This document shows positions 47,036-58,560 of a stretch of 64,000 nucleotides of DNA, one piece after another. The position numbers were made by a program, and so were the translations under genes. Origin of the DNA: Spisula solida (Eukaryota; Mollusca; Bivalvia; Venerida; Mactridae); contig OX365945.1 of the NCBI GenBank assembly GCA_947247005.1, positions 15,444,501-15,508,500 of the forward strand. Direction: 5' to 3'. The notes beneath the pieces were generated by a model. The model was not told the DNA's origin. It made no database searches and saw only the letters and a program-made list of their open reading frames with translations. The stretch's first letter is position 1; every line of letters starts with the position of its first letter.

Positions 47036-47563
47036 TCGACATTACAACTTAAAACCCGTTTTCCGGGATTACGGAATTAATTGAGCGACAATGTGCGAGA
47101 TATTCCGAATGTACGTCAGGGGGGGAAACGGATATAGCGTATAGAGCAACTAGGTACACAAATCGCGATTATTTAAGCCAAATGATAAGAATTTGTAAAA
47201 AGTCTTACTAGAAAACAATGACAACACAATTTTACGACCTCGCTGATAATATTTTCGCCTAAATGATATGTTTAACTTGAAAAATGCGTATTTTTTATCG
47301 ACATCGGTATCGAGCCACGAAAGCGGCCGTGTATAATAAAATGCAATATTTCAAATATAAAGCATTTTTTAGGATAATTCTTGCTAAAGTTTAAAAACAA
47401 AGATGTTTAATGATAACATGTAATAATTATTTTAAATGTTTTCATGTTTAAACGTTGAAAAAAGAATAATTATATACACTCCCGCTATACCGCTTATTGC
47501 TCGCTAACCCCCTGACCGTGAAATTTCGGTTCCGGAAAAACGGGTTTTATTGAGTAATGTCGA
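47036..47563. mobile_element. TA-flanked TIR element
   Basis: TCGACATTACAACTTAAAAC left and TTTTATTGAGTAATGTCGA right, TA both sides (47034-47035, 47564-47565). 528 bp with inner AAACCCGTTTT inverse match. No ORF. In the intron of the plus gene. Confidence 0.72.
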
Positions 47564-47770
47564 TATCGAGAATGATTTGAAGAAAATAATCAATACATTA
47601 ATAATTAATTAATTTATCTTGTTAATTATACAGGAATTAGGGGTTTTCCTATGTATAAAGCTTTTTTATGGTCATCACTATGTTATATTTTAAAAATGGA
47701 TATACATTGGTTTGACCCTGTTAGCAGTCTTGTTTTTCTTATTAATGATAGATGCACCATTACTCAGTAC

Positions 47771-48111
47771 TGTGGCGGTAATTTGAGTTGGTAAAGCTCT
47801 TGACTACCGATTGAGGTGTCACTGGATCGAATCTGAGCAGGGCATTTTGACATTCTTGATTCAGAAATGCGTCAGTGTTTCCAGCTAGAGATGAACTTGT
47901 TGGTAAAAAACTAATCCAGAAGTAGTCTCACATGTGTTGGTGCTGTACTATACACGGGGCATGTTGTACAACCAAGGAGTCAGTTTGGAAAGTGCTTGAG
48001 TATGTACCGGGATTCCTTGTAAGTTGAATCTCTCAACAGTTTCTGTCTCTTCCCTCGAAACCACAGGTCATTGACCAATCAGACTGGGGGAAAAAACTGA
48101 TGACCATGCAC
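47771..48111 (+). mobile_element. tRNA-derived SINE, plus orientation
   Basis: tRNA-like head with GGTAAAGCTCTTGACTACCG and B-box-like TGGATCGAATC, then GTCAGTGTTTCCAGCTAGAG and the tail TTCTGTCTCTTCCCTCGAAA. The only plus-strand copy, aligned with the plus gene. Confidence 0.72.
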
Positions 48112-48231
48112 TTAGTGACTTACAACTGTCTCGGTTGAAAGAAAACAAACATAAACAATTCTTTGCAAAAAAGTTGGACTAATTTGTAATTTGTCTCGAA
48201 GTTTTATTATGCCTCTTAAAAGAGGAGCATG

Positions 48232-48304
48232 CAGGGCCCTAACTAGACTTCAGGAGCCATCAGGGCTGAATTTCGACCCCAAAAATCATAAAGTTAGAGC
48301 CCTG
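48232..48304. mobile_element. 73-bp CAGGG micro-MITE with 5-bp duplication
   Basis: CAGGGCCCTAACTAG left, AAAGTTAGAGCCCTG right, flanked by GCATG (48227-48231, 48305-48309). Confidence 0.75.
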
Positions 48305-48309
48305 GCATG

Positions 48310-50949
48310 TTGCCACCTGTTTTCATCCATCCTGCTTCAGTACCAGTACTTTTTCTGACTCTTTAAGCATCCACCTGGAATTCAGTGAAACTTTCAACTT
48401 ACAATGAATGTAAAATGGAATACTGCGTTAGCAATGACTTTTCACATGTTATATTTATATGATAACTCATTTGGACCATGCATGTTTCTACCAATAGCTT
48501 GGTCATTTTGAAAAAGATTATACAAAATTTTTGAAGTATTCACAAACAACAACTTTTGACTTCAGATACAATGTATATTAAAGGTCATTGATGTACCATA
48601 TTATCTGTAGGAGTTCAACATACTGTCCAAGAAAAATATATGATACATTACAATATCTTTGTCTTAGTATTAAATTTTCACTTAAATCCCTTATTAAAGA
48701 AACTGATTGAGTTCAAGATTTTCAAAATAAATGTATTGTCTACCGGGTATGTGCTTTTTCACAAAAATCCTAACAGTTCCAGAGAAAAATCAGAAATTAT
48801 ATCTCAGCCGATTCAATTACATAGTACAAAGCTTCAATCATGAATAAAACCGATACAGTGCTGTTCGAAATGCATTTGCTACTACGTACTGCAGATATTC
48901 TGTTTAAGTGTGTCTCCTTTAAATTATAAAGTTTTATATATAATTTAAAGATTTCACAGATATATACCTCACCAGAGATAAAACCATATCAGCCTTAAAT
49001 AACTCAATATCAAATATCACCCATTCAACTATAGATGCCCTGTCAGACTCTTTATTAATGTACAGTTATTAACTATTTAAGGGAGTGTTCAGTGTTAAAA
49101 GTTTCCACACCTCAAATTGTTTTCAAACTCATATGGTTTTGAATTAGTACAGTTATGTAACGTAATATTGTGATATTAAAATCATTGATGTAAAGGTTTC
49201 AGTATTGCTGAATAAGAATGTTTAACTCTAACAGTCAAAGTTTCATATTGCGCAATCATTTATAGCTATTTACAAGTCAATAAGAGTGTAATGTATAAAC
49301 TTTAATAATAAAGGTATGGCCTTTTTAACTACCGGTACCTAATTAAATAAATCAATAATAATGCAAAAAGTGGTTGCTTTAATCAGTACTACGTAAGCAT
49401 GTTATAAATGGTATATTTATAGTAAACTCTACAATGGGTTAATCGTTAAGCATTCTTTGTAAATAGTACCGGTAATTACAATACTTCTAGGTTACCTCCA
49501 CTTGTCATACAACTGGCAAACTTGTCAAACTTTTCATTTGAATTAAACCCTCAGGATATGCAGACAACAGCTGACTGTCTTTAAACTTCCTGGTTTTAAT
49601 TTCTGACATAGATCTGCTAAGATTGTGTATTGTACATTCTACTATATTCAATATTTAGATCATAAAGTGTGGTAAATTTTCATATTAAATCAATAAAATG
49701 GATGATAAAATGGATTTTGACAGTCAGACTAAAGTTATGGATAATAATGTTGATAGCTCTTCTGAAGTGAAAGCTACTCAGACTGAAGATAGGAAAGAAC
49801 AATCAGGTGACTGTTTATTATTTAAGTTGGAATTATTTATTTGTTGATCAAATTCTACGCAAGAAGACGTGAATAATGGCCATAGTGGCCGTGTTCGTCA
49901 AATAGATGTTCAAGACCTATTTAAATACACAGTGACAGGCTTTTTCAAGTGCCCCTAAAATTCCTTCACAAAGTTAGCCCTAATTTTATTTTGCTAAAAC
50001 AGCCCTAAATTTTTGCTTAATATTGCTTGAAAGCTTGAATACATGTTGTGCCTCAACTGTACACTACAAATATTATACTATCAGCAGAGGTGAAATGCTG
50101 CAAACATCAGAATTCATTTTAGCTTTACAGAAAAAATGATATACCGGTAATGAATTGGTTAATTTTGAGAAAATAACCATTGTCAAGCCTTTTTTGAAAG
50201 CGACTGCACCATCCTTCTTAATAACGTCTTGTGTCATTTGATAAATGAAGGGAATGTAAAACCACTTAATTTGTTTATATACAATGTCATAGCAACATTT
50301 CTGGAACAGGTTGGATTTATATTAAACCTTCTCCAGCATATTCTTTCGTTCTAGAAACTTTCTAAACATTTTGATAATCCTTGTATTGATATTATTCTAG
50401 ATTATAACCTCATGTAAAAACATGCCAGTAATCTTTTTACCTGTTTACTACATGGATCTTAATGTTTTACACATTACAATGTCTCAAATATAAAAGGCTG
50501 TGTGACAAAATTAATGCTGTGTGTAAAATAATGCAAATGTATTACGACTAAATATGAGCAAAGTAATTAGCCCATTGGCAAAGTTTTATAATACTAGCTA
50601 ATTATTCATTTACCCTACTTAAGCTACTTCATCATAATGTTTCATTACATTTATATGGATAAATAGGATTTGTGATTGATCTTGAACTTGTAGCAATTGA
50701 CCTTGAACTTAATCACACAAGTAACTCATGATATGAAGCATGATTGTATACTAAGATTTGGGACATGTGCATATCACGCCTGAGCAGCTCACTATAGTAC
50801 ACTGAAATGTCTATCCTTACAATAAACTATTTAATGCACTGGTTGATCTATTAATACTTCCATATTCTTTACACATGATACATACTTCTATTGTATGTGG
50901 CATGTATCAAGTTTTAGTTATAAAGCAATCATACTACATGTATATATTA
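48310..50949. other. Introns around the form B exon, no other feature
   Basis: Besides the exon at 49698-49806, AT-rich sequence without recognisable repeats. Confidence 0.4.
49698..49806 (+). CDS. Alternative first coding exon (form B) of the same gene
   Basis: 36 codons plus one base, from ATG 49698 (AAAATGG context) to the donor TCAG|GTGACT, phase 1. An in-frame TAA lies 10 to 12 bases before the ATG with no AG between, so if coding it must start here. The peptide begins MDDKMDFDSQTKVMDNNVDS and ends EDRKEQS: acidic, without hydrophobic stretches. Same phase, strand and composition as the exon at 46570, and both fit the 58119 microexon. Too short for certainty. Confidence 0.45.
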
Positions 50950-51120
50950 CAGGGGCATAGCCAGCGATACGGACGTACGCACATGCGTAACATTAGTTTG
51001 AAAAGTAAAAATATTAATATGGGCAAAATGGCATTAAAGTCTAAGATTTCCACAATCATGAGGACGACCAACTTTAAGGCCTGTGTGCTTAACATGTATT
51101 CAAGCCTGGATATGCCCCTG
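50950..51120. mobile_element. CAGGGGC-ended element
   Basis: CAGGGGCATAGCCAGCG and its partner GGATATGCCCCTG. 171 bp; flanks (TATTA / TATCC) do not match as a TSD. Related to 31381 by CATAGC and GCGTA phrases. Confidence 0.6.
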
Positions 51121-51182
51121 TATCCATTACCCATTTAATAGTATACATTGTACTACTATACATGTATATGAACTGTACTGGA

Positions 51183-51613
51183 GTATGTTCGTAAGGTCTG
51201 TTCAGCACATGTGCGGGATGTTCTACTCCGAACAACTTACGAACAAAACGGAACTGTCCTGCACAGTGTGCCGAATGTTCTACTCTAAACACCTTACGAA
51301 CAAAACGGAACAGAAAGTAAAATGTTAAAGATGACCAAAACCAAGTTGCAGCCGTAATATTGGAGGAAGAAATATGCATGTGGATATATTTAAGTGCAAC
51401 TGTTTGCCCGCAATGGTCCATAATTGGAAAAAAAATATTGTTATATTCTATTTTATTACACAAGCGGCCATTGTTCTTGCTGTAATCACGTGACTGTTCT
51501 GGCTGCACCACCTCTGTGGCGGGTACAGAAAGAACATGTTCCGAACAGTCTTCCGGTTTGTTCGTAAGTGTGTTCCACTGTCCGGGATGTGCGGAACAGC
51601 GTTACGAACGCGC
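51183..51613. mobile_element. Long-TIR MITE with GTTCGTAA ends
   Basis: About 95-base arms with CACTTACGAACAAA(A/C)CGG and the inverse; ACCTTACGAACAAAACGG is also directly repeated in the left arm. The 140-codon minus-strand open frame (51089-51511) falls largely in it and is not a gene. Confidence 0.72.
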
Positions 51614-52833
51614 CCCTGTACATGTATAGCAAATGGTAGGCCACAGACCAGTAAATTTTATATTACTTGATAGCCACTTCAAACAATAGGAAAGATATCA
51701 GTAATTTGTTATAATAATTTACACCCACTTGAAGACTTAAGGATGCTTGTAATAAAAGAGTGAGTGTTTAATGGCTCCTGAATATTAATTTAAAATAAGC
51801 AAGGTAGTAAACTTAAAATATTCATGTCAGTTTTGGTGTACTTCATTAGTATTAGTGTGATTAATTATATTTAAGTACTGAAGATTATCAGCATTGCAGT
51901 GGTATCTTTGAAATTATTAAACAGATATGGTGGCTCAAAACAGACCTGTGTATTTGATATAGAAATAGTCCATTTTGCATGTGCAAATTAACAAGGAGGA
52001 CTGGGGTCCAGACCGCACCTGGAATTTTGGCTAAAATGTGGTTATTTTAAATATGTACACTCGGATATGTCAGGGCTAAGAGTCTGGTCAGGACAACCCT
52101 CTACAAAAAATTGCTGGTTGGATCCTTTTCTGAGAATAAATTGTCGTTAGACCCCCTCCGAGAAGATTTTCTGGTTCAGTGAATGATTTGAAATTAAATG
52201 TTGGCTGCTGAAGACAGGTGGTTGCTTAGATCTGCTGACTTTTTACTTTACTTGATGTTAGATCCAAAGTGTCTCCATTAAACTAAAAAACGATCTGCGA
52301 AAAAAAGTAATGCAAGTACCGATATGTTAAAACAGGTTTTATATCTTGTGCTTGATGGAAAACTGATCTATGCGGCTCTGTGCATGAACTGAATTAACAT
52401 GTTTTTGCAACGTACATTTTGTTGTTGTGAATGTTATAAATTTGCGATAATAGGTTACCAGGTATAGGTACATGCAACTTGCATTAATGCGTCTAACTAA
52501 ATCGTTGCATTAGGTAATTATTTTGGCTTTTTTTGCCAAGCTCATATTTTATTTTTTTGTCATTATTTCAATTTTGTTGACTGCGCTCAAGTAGATCTTA
52601 ATATTATTATACTGAATTATAATAGAACTGCTCTTTGCTTTTATGCCAATGAATTTAAAAAGACTGATGTTAACTTTTTTAACCAGGACGTCTTGGGAAT
52701 TTCATAATCTATTAATTGTCAGGTAAACTAGTATTCATAATAAAAGAAATCTGGTGGTCCTGACAAAACTTACTACCTCAGTTATGTGTTAATATGGTGC
52801 CTTTATTTTTTGCATTCGACTAAGATAGCCCTC
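51614..52833. other. Intron of the plus gene, nothing clear
   Basis: AT-rich; short (N)CAGG-like inverted phrases near 52010-52140 do not form an element I can bound. Confidence 0.4.
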
Positions 52834-53143
52834 GTGCATGGCCATTCCCTTTTACGCTTGTGTAATTGGCCAATGACCTTGTGCTTCGAGGGAAGAGGCT
52901 GAAAGTTTTATGATATACAAGAAATCCAGGTGCACTGCACATGCTCTTTCAGAATAGACTCGTTGGTTTTTTAACGTGCCCGGTCTGTATAGCACCGATA
53001 GACATAAGACTACCTCTATGTAACCAACAAGTTCATCTCTAGTTGGGTGGGAAACACTGAAAAGTTTTCTTGAAATTTCCTTTCTAGTGCCCCTTGCCAG
53101 GATTCATACCAGGGTCCGAGAGCACTAGCCATTCAACCACCCA
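52834..53143 (-). mobile_element. tRNA-derived SINE
   Basis: Minus strand: decayed head, core TTTTCAGTGTTTCCCACC, TTAAAAAACCAACGAGTCT and TTCAGCCTCTTCCCTCGAAG tail. Same family as 26056. Confidence 0.72.
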
Positions 53144-53815
53144 TGGTGCTTTTTAATCTAAGAAATTTAAGTAGTGTAAAAAATTAAAACAAAAACTACG
53201 CCTTGTAGTCCTACTGTGATGTAAGTGGTCGCATTACTGATGGACTGCTGTTGGTGTCAAAAGGCTTATAACTAATCAGACAGGGAAGGCAGCATTTAAC
53301 CGAAAAAGCACATCACGAAAGACACAAAAAGAACTTATCCTGTTGAAATCATTAGATGTTGATACTTAATTCTTAATATACAGCATTCAGTTGTAGGTGG
53401 ATGACATTAATTAGCTGAATGTTTCAAATATATCTTATTTTGTCATTCATAGTTGGCTTTACATCATTCTATTGTGTAAAAATGTATTTATGAGAAATAG
53501 GTATTTTTTGTATCCTGGACCGAAAATGTCAAGCTCATCTAGATCCATGAAATCAGTATGTTACGATATAATGTATACATGTATTTTGCAATTAGTGTCA
53601 AATTATTCATTCAATGAGTGGGTGTACCTCTGTACCTGTTGAATAATGGGTGTTATGAATCACAAAGTACTTGGAAGTGAAAAAAAGTCAAATGATAAAT
53701 TTTATCTCGAAGAATTGAATTACTGACTCATTCATTTGTCACAGACGGGTGTCTGTCTGTATGCGCAGAAATGTGTCATTCCAGTGGACAGGTCTGGTAA
53801 AATAGAATACTGTCG

Positions 53816-53982
53816 CAGGGGTGTAGAAATGTTTTCATGTAGCCAGTTTAATGTTAAGTATTAATGCAGTTGATTTGAGGGTTCTTCCTACATAAAAAGA
53901 AGAAAATTATTAAAGTAACCGGCTAGAATCCTCTTATAGCCTGTTGAATTTGCCGTCTTACTGGCTCATTTCTACGCCTCTG
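53816..53982. mobile_element. CAGGGG...CTCTG element
   Basis: CAGGGGTGTAGAAATG and CATTTCTACGCCTCTG ends, 167 bp; TSD not matching. Confidence 0.55.
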
Positions 53983-56900
53983 AACTGATAAAATTTCATA
54001 AATGTCTTGAAAGATTTGAGCAATTTTCATAAAGTCAGTATGCATTGTTTGTTTATAATTGAATGTGTTTGATGCTGCTTTGAAAAGAATTTTATGACTA
54101 AATGTTTGTTTACATGTATTTCTTGTTGATATTTGTAGGGTTAATGGGTGTACCTGGCATGTCCGCTTTGTGTAGGTATCCTAAGAGGTCCGCATGCACA
54201 CCCCCACCTTCCTCTATCCTCCACTGCTACCATGTAACTTGACATATTGTTGTTTAGTCTGCTTCAGTTAATGACTGATCTAATCTAGTTTCATATTTAA
54301 TAGCTTTGCTATTATAAGATGATGCTACAATAATAGATAATAGATCACCTGTTTGGCAACGCTATTTTATTGTTTGTTTCTCTGGCAGGTTATATGCTCT
54401 ATAAATGTCTTCTCCAAAAAATGTATTTTTAATACCTGTTAAGAAAAATCATAATGATTTATACTATAATGTTATAGAGAAACTGTTCTAAAAAATTATT
54501 GTTTCGTTGATGATGACTTCATTTTGGCCTTAAATACTGTTTCATTGTTTCTTGTTGAATAATTGCATGGTCCTTATGGTGCTAAAAACCGTTCATCATG
54601 AAGCAGAGTAATGTACAATGTATTTATAACCCTAATCATACGTCATACCTTATGCTGGCATTGCTTTACCCACATCTCAATATTCTTCATGTTCGTCATC
54701 AAACTTGTATGAAAAATTACATATTTTAAAACTAGATTATGGTTGTTGTTGAACTTGAAGTAATACTGTTCATGGTACATGTATATACAGTTCACAGTTG
54801 TTCCAACAGTGTTAAATTAATCAGTCATACCTGCGTTAGAATCTGATCCAACTTCCAAAGTCTCCATAGCATTATAAATAATCAAAATGTAAGTCAGGTA
54901 TCATGAGGTATGTTTAAAACAGATGTGTTAGGACCCAAGAATTTTAAGGTATTCGGGGAGAGAATGGAAATTTAATTATAATGCAATCCTAATTATATTA
55001 CCTATTGTCATACCTGATTTTCCGTACCCACCTGGTTTACTCATTCAAAAAATGGCCCAAAATCAGTATTTGTGTCTTCTCTGTGCAGGCTTTATATCTA
55101 AATCTTTGGTTTCCAAAATCAAAAAATATAACATCACTTTATACTGCAATCTGGAAGGGAAACAGTTTTATCTTCTGTATTTTATGCATTTAGAACAGTA
55201 TGCTTCTACATCTTGATATAATATATAAACTTAATCTTGATCACGCATTTCATGCTCTTACAGGTCTTTGTCCAATTGTAGCTTCTTGCTGCCATATAGC
55301 TTCAAAGCATGGATTCATATCTTAATATTCTAGGACAAAAATATTCTTAATGAATAAATCATTTTAATGATTGTTTACTGCCGAGTTATTGAACACATAC
55401 TTTCCATTACATATTTTCGCTGCATGCCAAGTTTATAATAACAAGGAACATGCCAGCCACTAGAATTATAATATATGATCTTTGTAGCGCTATAAAACTC
55501 ATATGTTTTCTGCAAAGACTCCCTATTTATGATAAATGTCTGGTTTATATGATACATGATTACCTTTTCAAGGACAGACAAGTTCCGGGATCATCTTGCT
55601 TACTTTATGTTGTAATCAATTCAAAGCCAAGTTTTTGTGATGTATGGTAAACATAAATCAGTATATATCTTACAACAAAATCAGTTAATCAATATATTGG
55701 CTAGTATTTCATTTTGAATGTGAATCAAGCCTCTCTGCATTTCATCATCTCATGTGGCTGAGTCGGAGTATGACTTCGGATTGGTTGGTTTGAAAGTTCA
55801 AATCCTGGTAGGAGTGTGTTCTGATAAGGGTCAGTTTGTAGGCGTCTAGTTAAATAATGATTTCTGTTTGCTGTAAACTACGCCTGGCTCTAAAGGAGTG
55901 GAGTAAGGCTGTAAAATTGTGCATGGGAAGTTGTGTCCCTTTAAGTCCAATAGGATGTCCCTTAAAATTGGCGTGATCCTGTAATGAACACACATGCTAC
56001 TACATATTACTTATTAAAGAAACCAGCAGCTAAAATTTAGGCTTAGGACAAACATGTTTGTATACATACAGAGGTTAGCAAAATTACCTTACTTTGAATT
56101 AAGCTAGCTTATTTGAACCTACAATCAGCCACAAAGTGCTAATGAACGGTATGTTTTTGCCAAATCTTCATTAGCTAAGACTCATTAGATACTTACTACA
56201 AAGCTTATCAATATAACAGAAGGTTGTTCTACAGATCTTATATGTTCTATATACACAGATTGATAATAAACAGTATACCATGTGGTTTAAGGTGTTTATC
56301 CCTGGAATAATAGAATACCATGTGTATGGTAACGGGGTGTACTCAGACTCCTTGCTGCTGTATATTAATTAATGATGGCAAAGAATGCTCTATATTCTAT
56401 CATCAGAATACAAAAATAAGTCAATCAAAGGCCAAACATATGCTTACATGTTACTTGTCCTACATGCCATGTGGGTCTGCACAATATTCTGGCTAAGTAG
56501 TATAGGGGGCTGGGTCCAGTGGTTTAGTACACTCAGGTATTGGAACCTGGCAGTCCGTGGTTCCAATTTCCTGGTTGTGGCAGGTCTGATGATACCCTTT
56601 CATGAAAATTTGATAACAAATTTGATTTTTCTCCACTTATAGAGGAGTTGCTGGGTCAGCTATTAGTACTGTTTGGATACAGTCAAGGAAAACTTGTTTG
56701 ATGAATTTGCTGTCGTTTCACTAAAAATTGTTTTTTAGAAACGGTGTTGAAACTGAATTAACATTAAAAGCATGATACTAGACTAGGGACTGAATGTTGT
56801 GATCATGCTTCTATCTGATGAGCCATACAGATCAATGATTCATGGTTCCAGGCCAACAAATCTGGGAGCACAGGGGTCAAGGCTAAATACCAGTAGTGTC

Positions 56901-58118
56901 TTGTAAGGAACTACACATGTAATAACTTTTATTAGGATCTTGAAGCAACTAAGATACAATATAGAAGAAAAGGAATATCCTAAAGCCGAAATCAATGTAT
57001 AAATTGATCCATACCATAAAGTAAAAGTAAATATGCCCATTGCACAGAATGATTGCTTTCCTCCAAACCCCATCTGTATCCAGTGTTTCGTACAAAAATG
57101 TAGTCAAGTTGTTAAGATCATTGTGATCATTGTTTTAATAGTCAAATCCTACCTAAGTATAATAATAGTATATTTAAGTTGTCTATTAAGTCAGACTTTC
57201 TGAAACCTGTCAGTTTGGCTTGGTGTTGTCTGACAATATCTAACTCTGGTCGACGAATTTTCAACTGGAATCAGTCTGTATGTCTGGTACCTTTTCTGTA
57301 TTTTGTCTGAATCTGCCTCGCCTGTTTTAGCATGAAAAGTCAAAATTATTTTGACCATTTGTCAGTCAGAATGTTTGACAGGTTTCAAAAATTATTTGAC
57401 AGTCTATTTCAATAACATTAATTGTTACATGGCCTCAATACGGTTAACCTCAATACAGTTACCCTCAGTTCTTCTTAATTATTTTGTTGAATTTTGTATT
57501 TTTTTACTAAAAAAAGTTACATGTGTGTTATAATTTATGATATTGTTGAATTTTTATTTTTGTTTTTTAATGTAACATAAATCACTTTGTTACTCTGACA
57601 TTTGTTTTAGATTTTTGTGGTGAAGGTTTAAGTTCACATTTGACTAATCATCACTTCCAAAATTGGATGCGTGTCCAAATCCAGCGTCATTTATTACTAA
57701 ATTAACATTTTGTCTTCATTGATACAAAATATAATTATACTCGTTTGAAGACTTGCTCATGTGTATTATAATTGGTTTACTCTAGTTGTAAGATATTCAA
57801 ATGAACTGTCATTTTTATCAATAAAGAATGTATAAATTAGCATTTTTTTAATATTGTACATGCATGAGAACATTTTTATCTGTATATATGCAGGCTTTGA
57901 TAGTGATATTTTTATTATAGCTTTGTATTGGCTTAATTACTGTATACATGTAGTCAATGGCTGGTAATTATACATAGCTAATGTATATGATATTTTGTTG
58001 TAAACTTTATATAATACTTTTTGACCTACTTTGGATATTATTTATATATCATATAAATAATTAAATGAATGTAACTATGTATGATTTTGTTAATGGTATA
58101 TCATTGTTGTACTTGCAG
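53983..58118. other. Intron of the plus gene; tRNA-like pieces only
   Basis: Two tRNA-like SINE heads at 55751-55815 and 56503-56585 (B-box-like GTTCAAATCC and GGTTCCAATT). A stretch after TTTGTAG at 54139 can be read as a short exon but phases do not fit. No other gene evidence. Confidence 0.4.
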
Positions 58119-58148
58119 GTTGTTGGATGAAGACAGTTGACCCTAGAG
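58119..58148 (+). CDS. Candidate 30-base microexon
   Basis: Acceptor TTGTACTTGCAG|, donor CTAGAG|GTAAGA, both strong. From phase 1 it reads GCWMKTVDPR and leaves phase 1, so it can be included or skipped without shifting the frame. It lies downstream of both first exons in the right strand and phase. At ten codons, similarity cannot be judged by eye. Chance pairing of splice sites is possible. Confidence 0.4.
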
Positions 58149-58219
58149 GTAAGACTCATCGTCTTTTTATTCATCAATTTAATAATATTACGTCTTTTAA
58201 TTATAATTCTGGCTCTCCC

Positions 58220-58560
58220 AGACAGGTGGTTCCTTAATTGAGATCACTGGTGACTGATTGTATATAATACAGATGGTTGCCTTATAGAGGTGACTGATAG
58301 CACATGTTTGTTTGTATATAAGACAGGTGGTTGCTCAATTGAGATCACTGGTGACTGACTGTATATAATACAGATGGTTGCCTTATAGAGGTGACTGATA
58401 GCACATGTTTGATTGTATATAAGACAGGTGGTTGCTTAATTGAGATCCCTGGTGACTGATTGTATATAATACAGATTGTTGCTTAATAGAGGTGACTGAT
58501 AGCACATGTTTGATTGTATATAAGACAGGTGGTTGCTCAATTGAGATCACTGGTGACTGA
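58220..58560. repeat. 101-bp tandem array, about 3.4 units
   Basis: AGACAGGTGGTTGCTTAATT begins units at 58220, 58321, 58422 and 58523 (101-base step). Within a unit, two half-like phrases (GGTGACTGAT...) hint at an older ~50-base duplication. It begins 71 bases after the microexon. Confidence 0.9.

Noticed and set aside
51089..51511. 140-codon minus-strand open frame
   Set aside because: It overlaps the long-TIR MITE at 51183-51613 and its inverted repeats; the peptide is a by-product.
54140..54176. Possible exon GLMGVPGMSAL between TTTGTAG and GTATCC
   Set aside because: Its outgoing phase does not fit the 58119 microexon, and the splice signals are ordinary.
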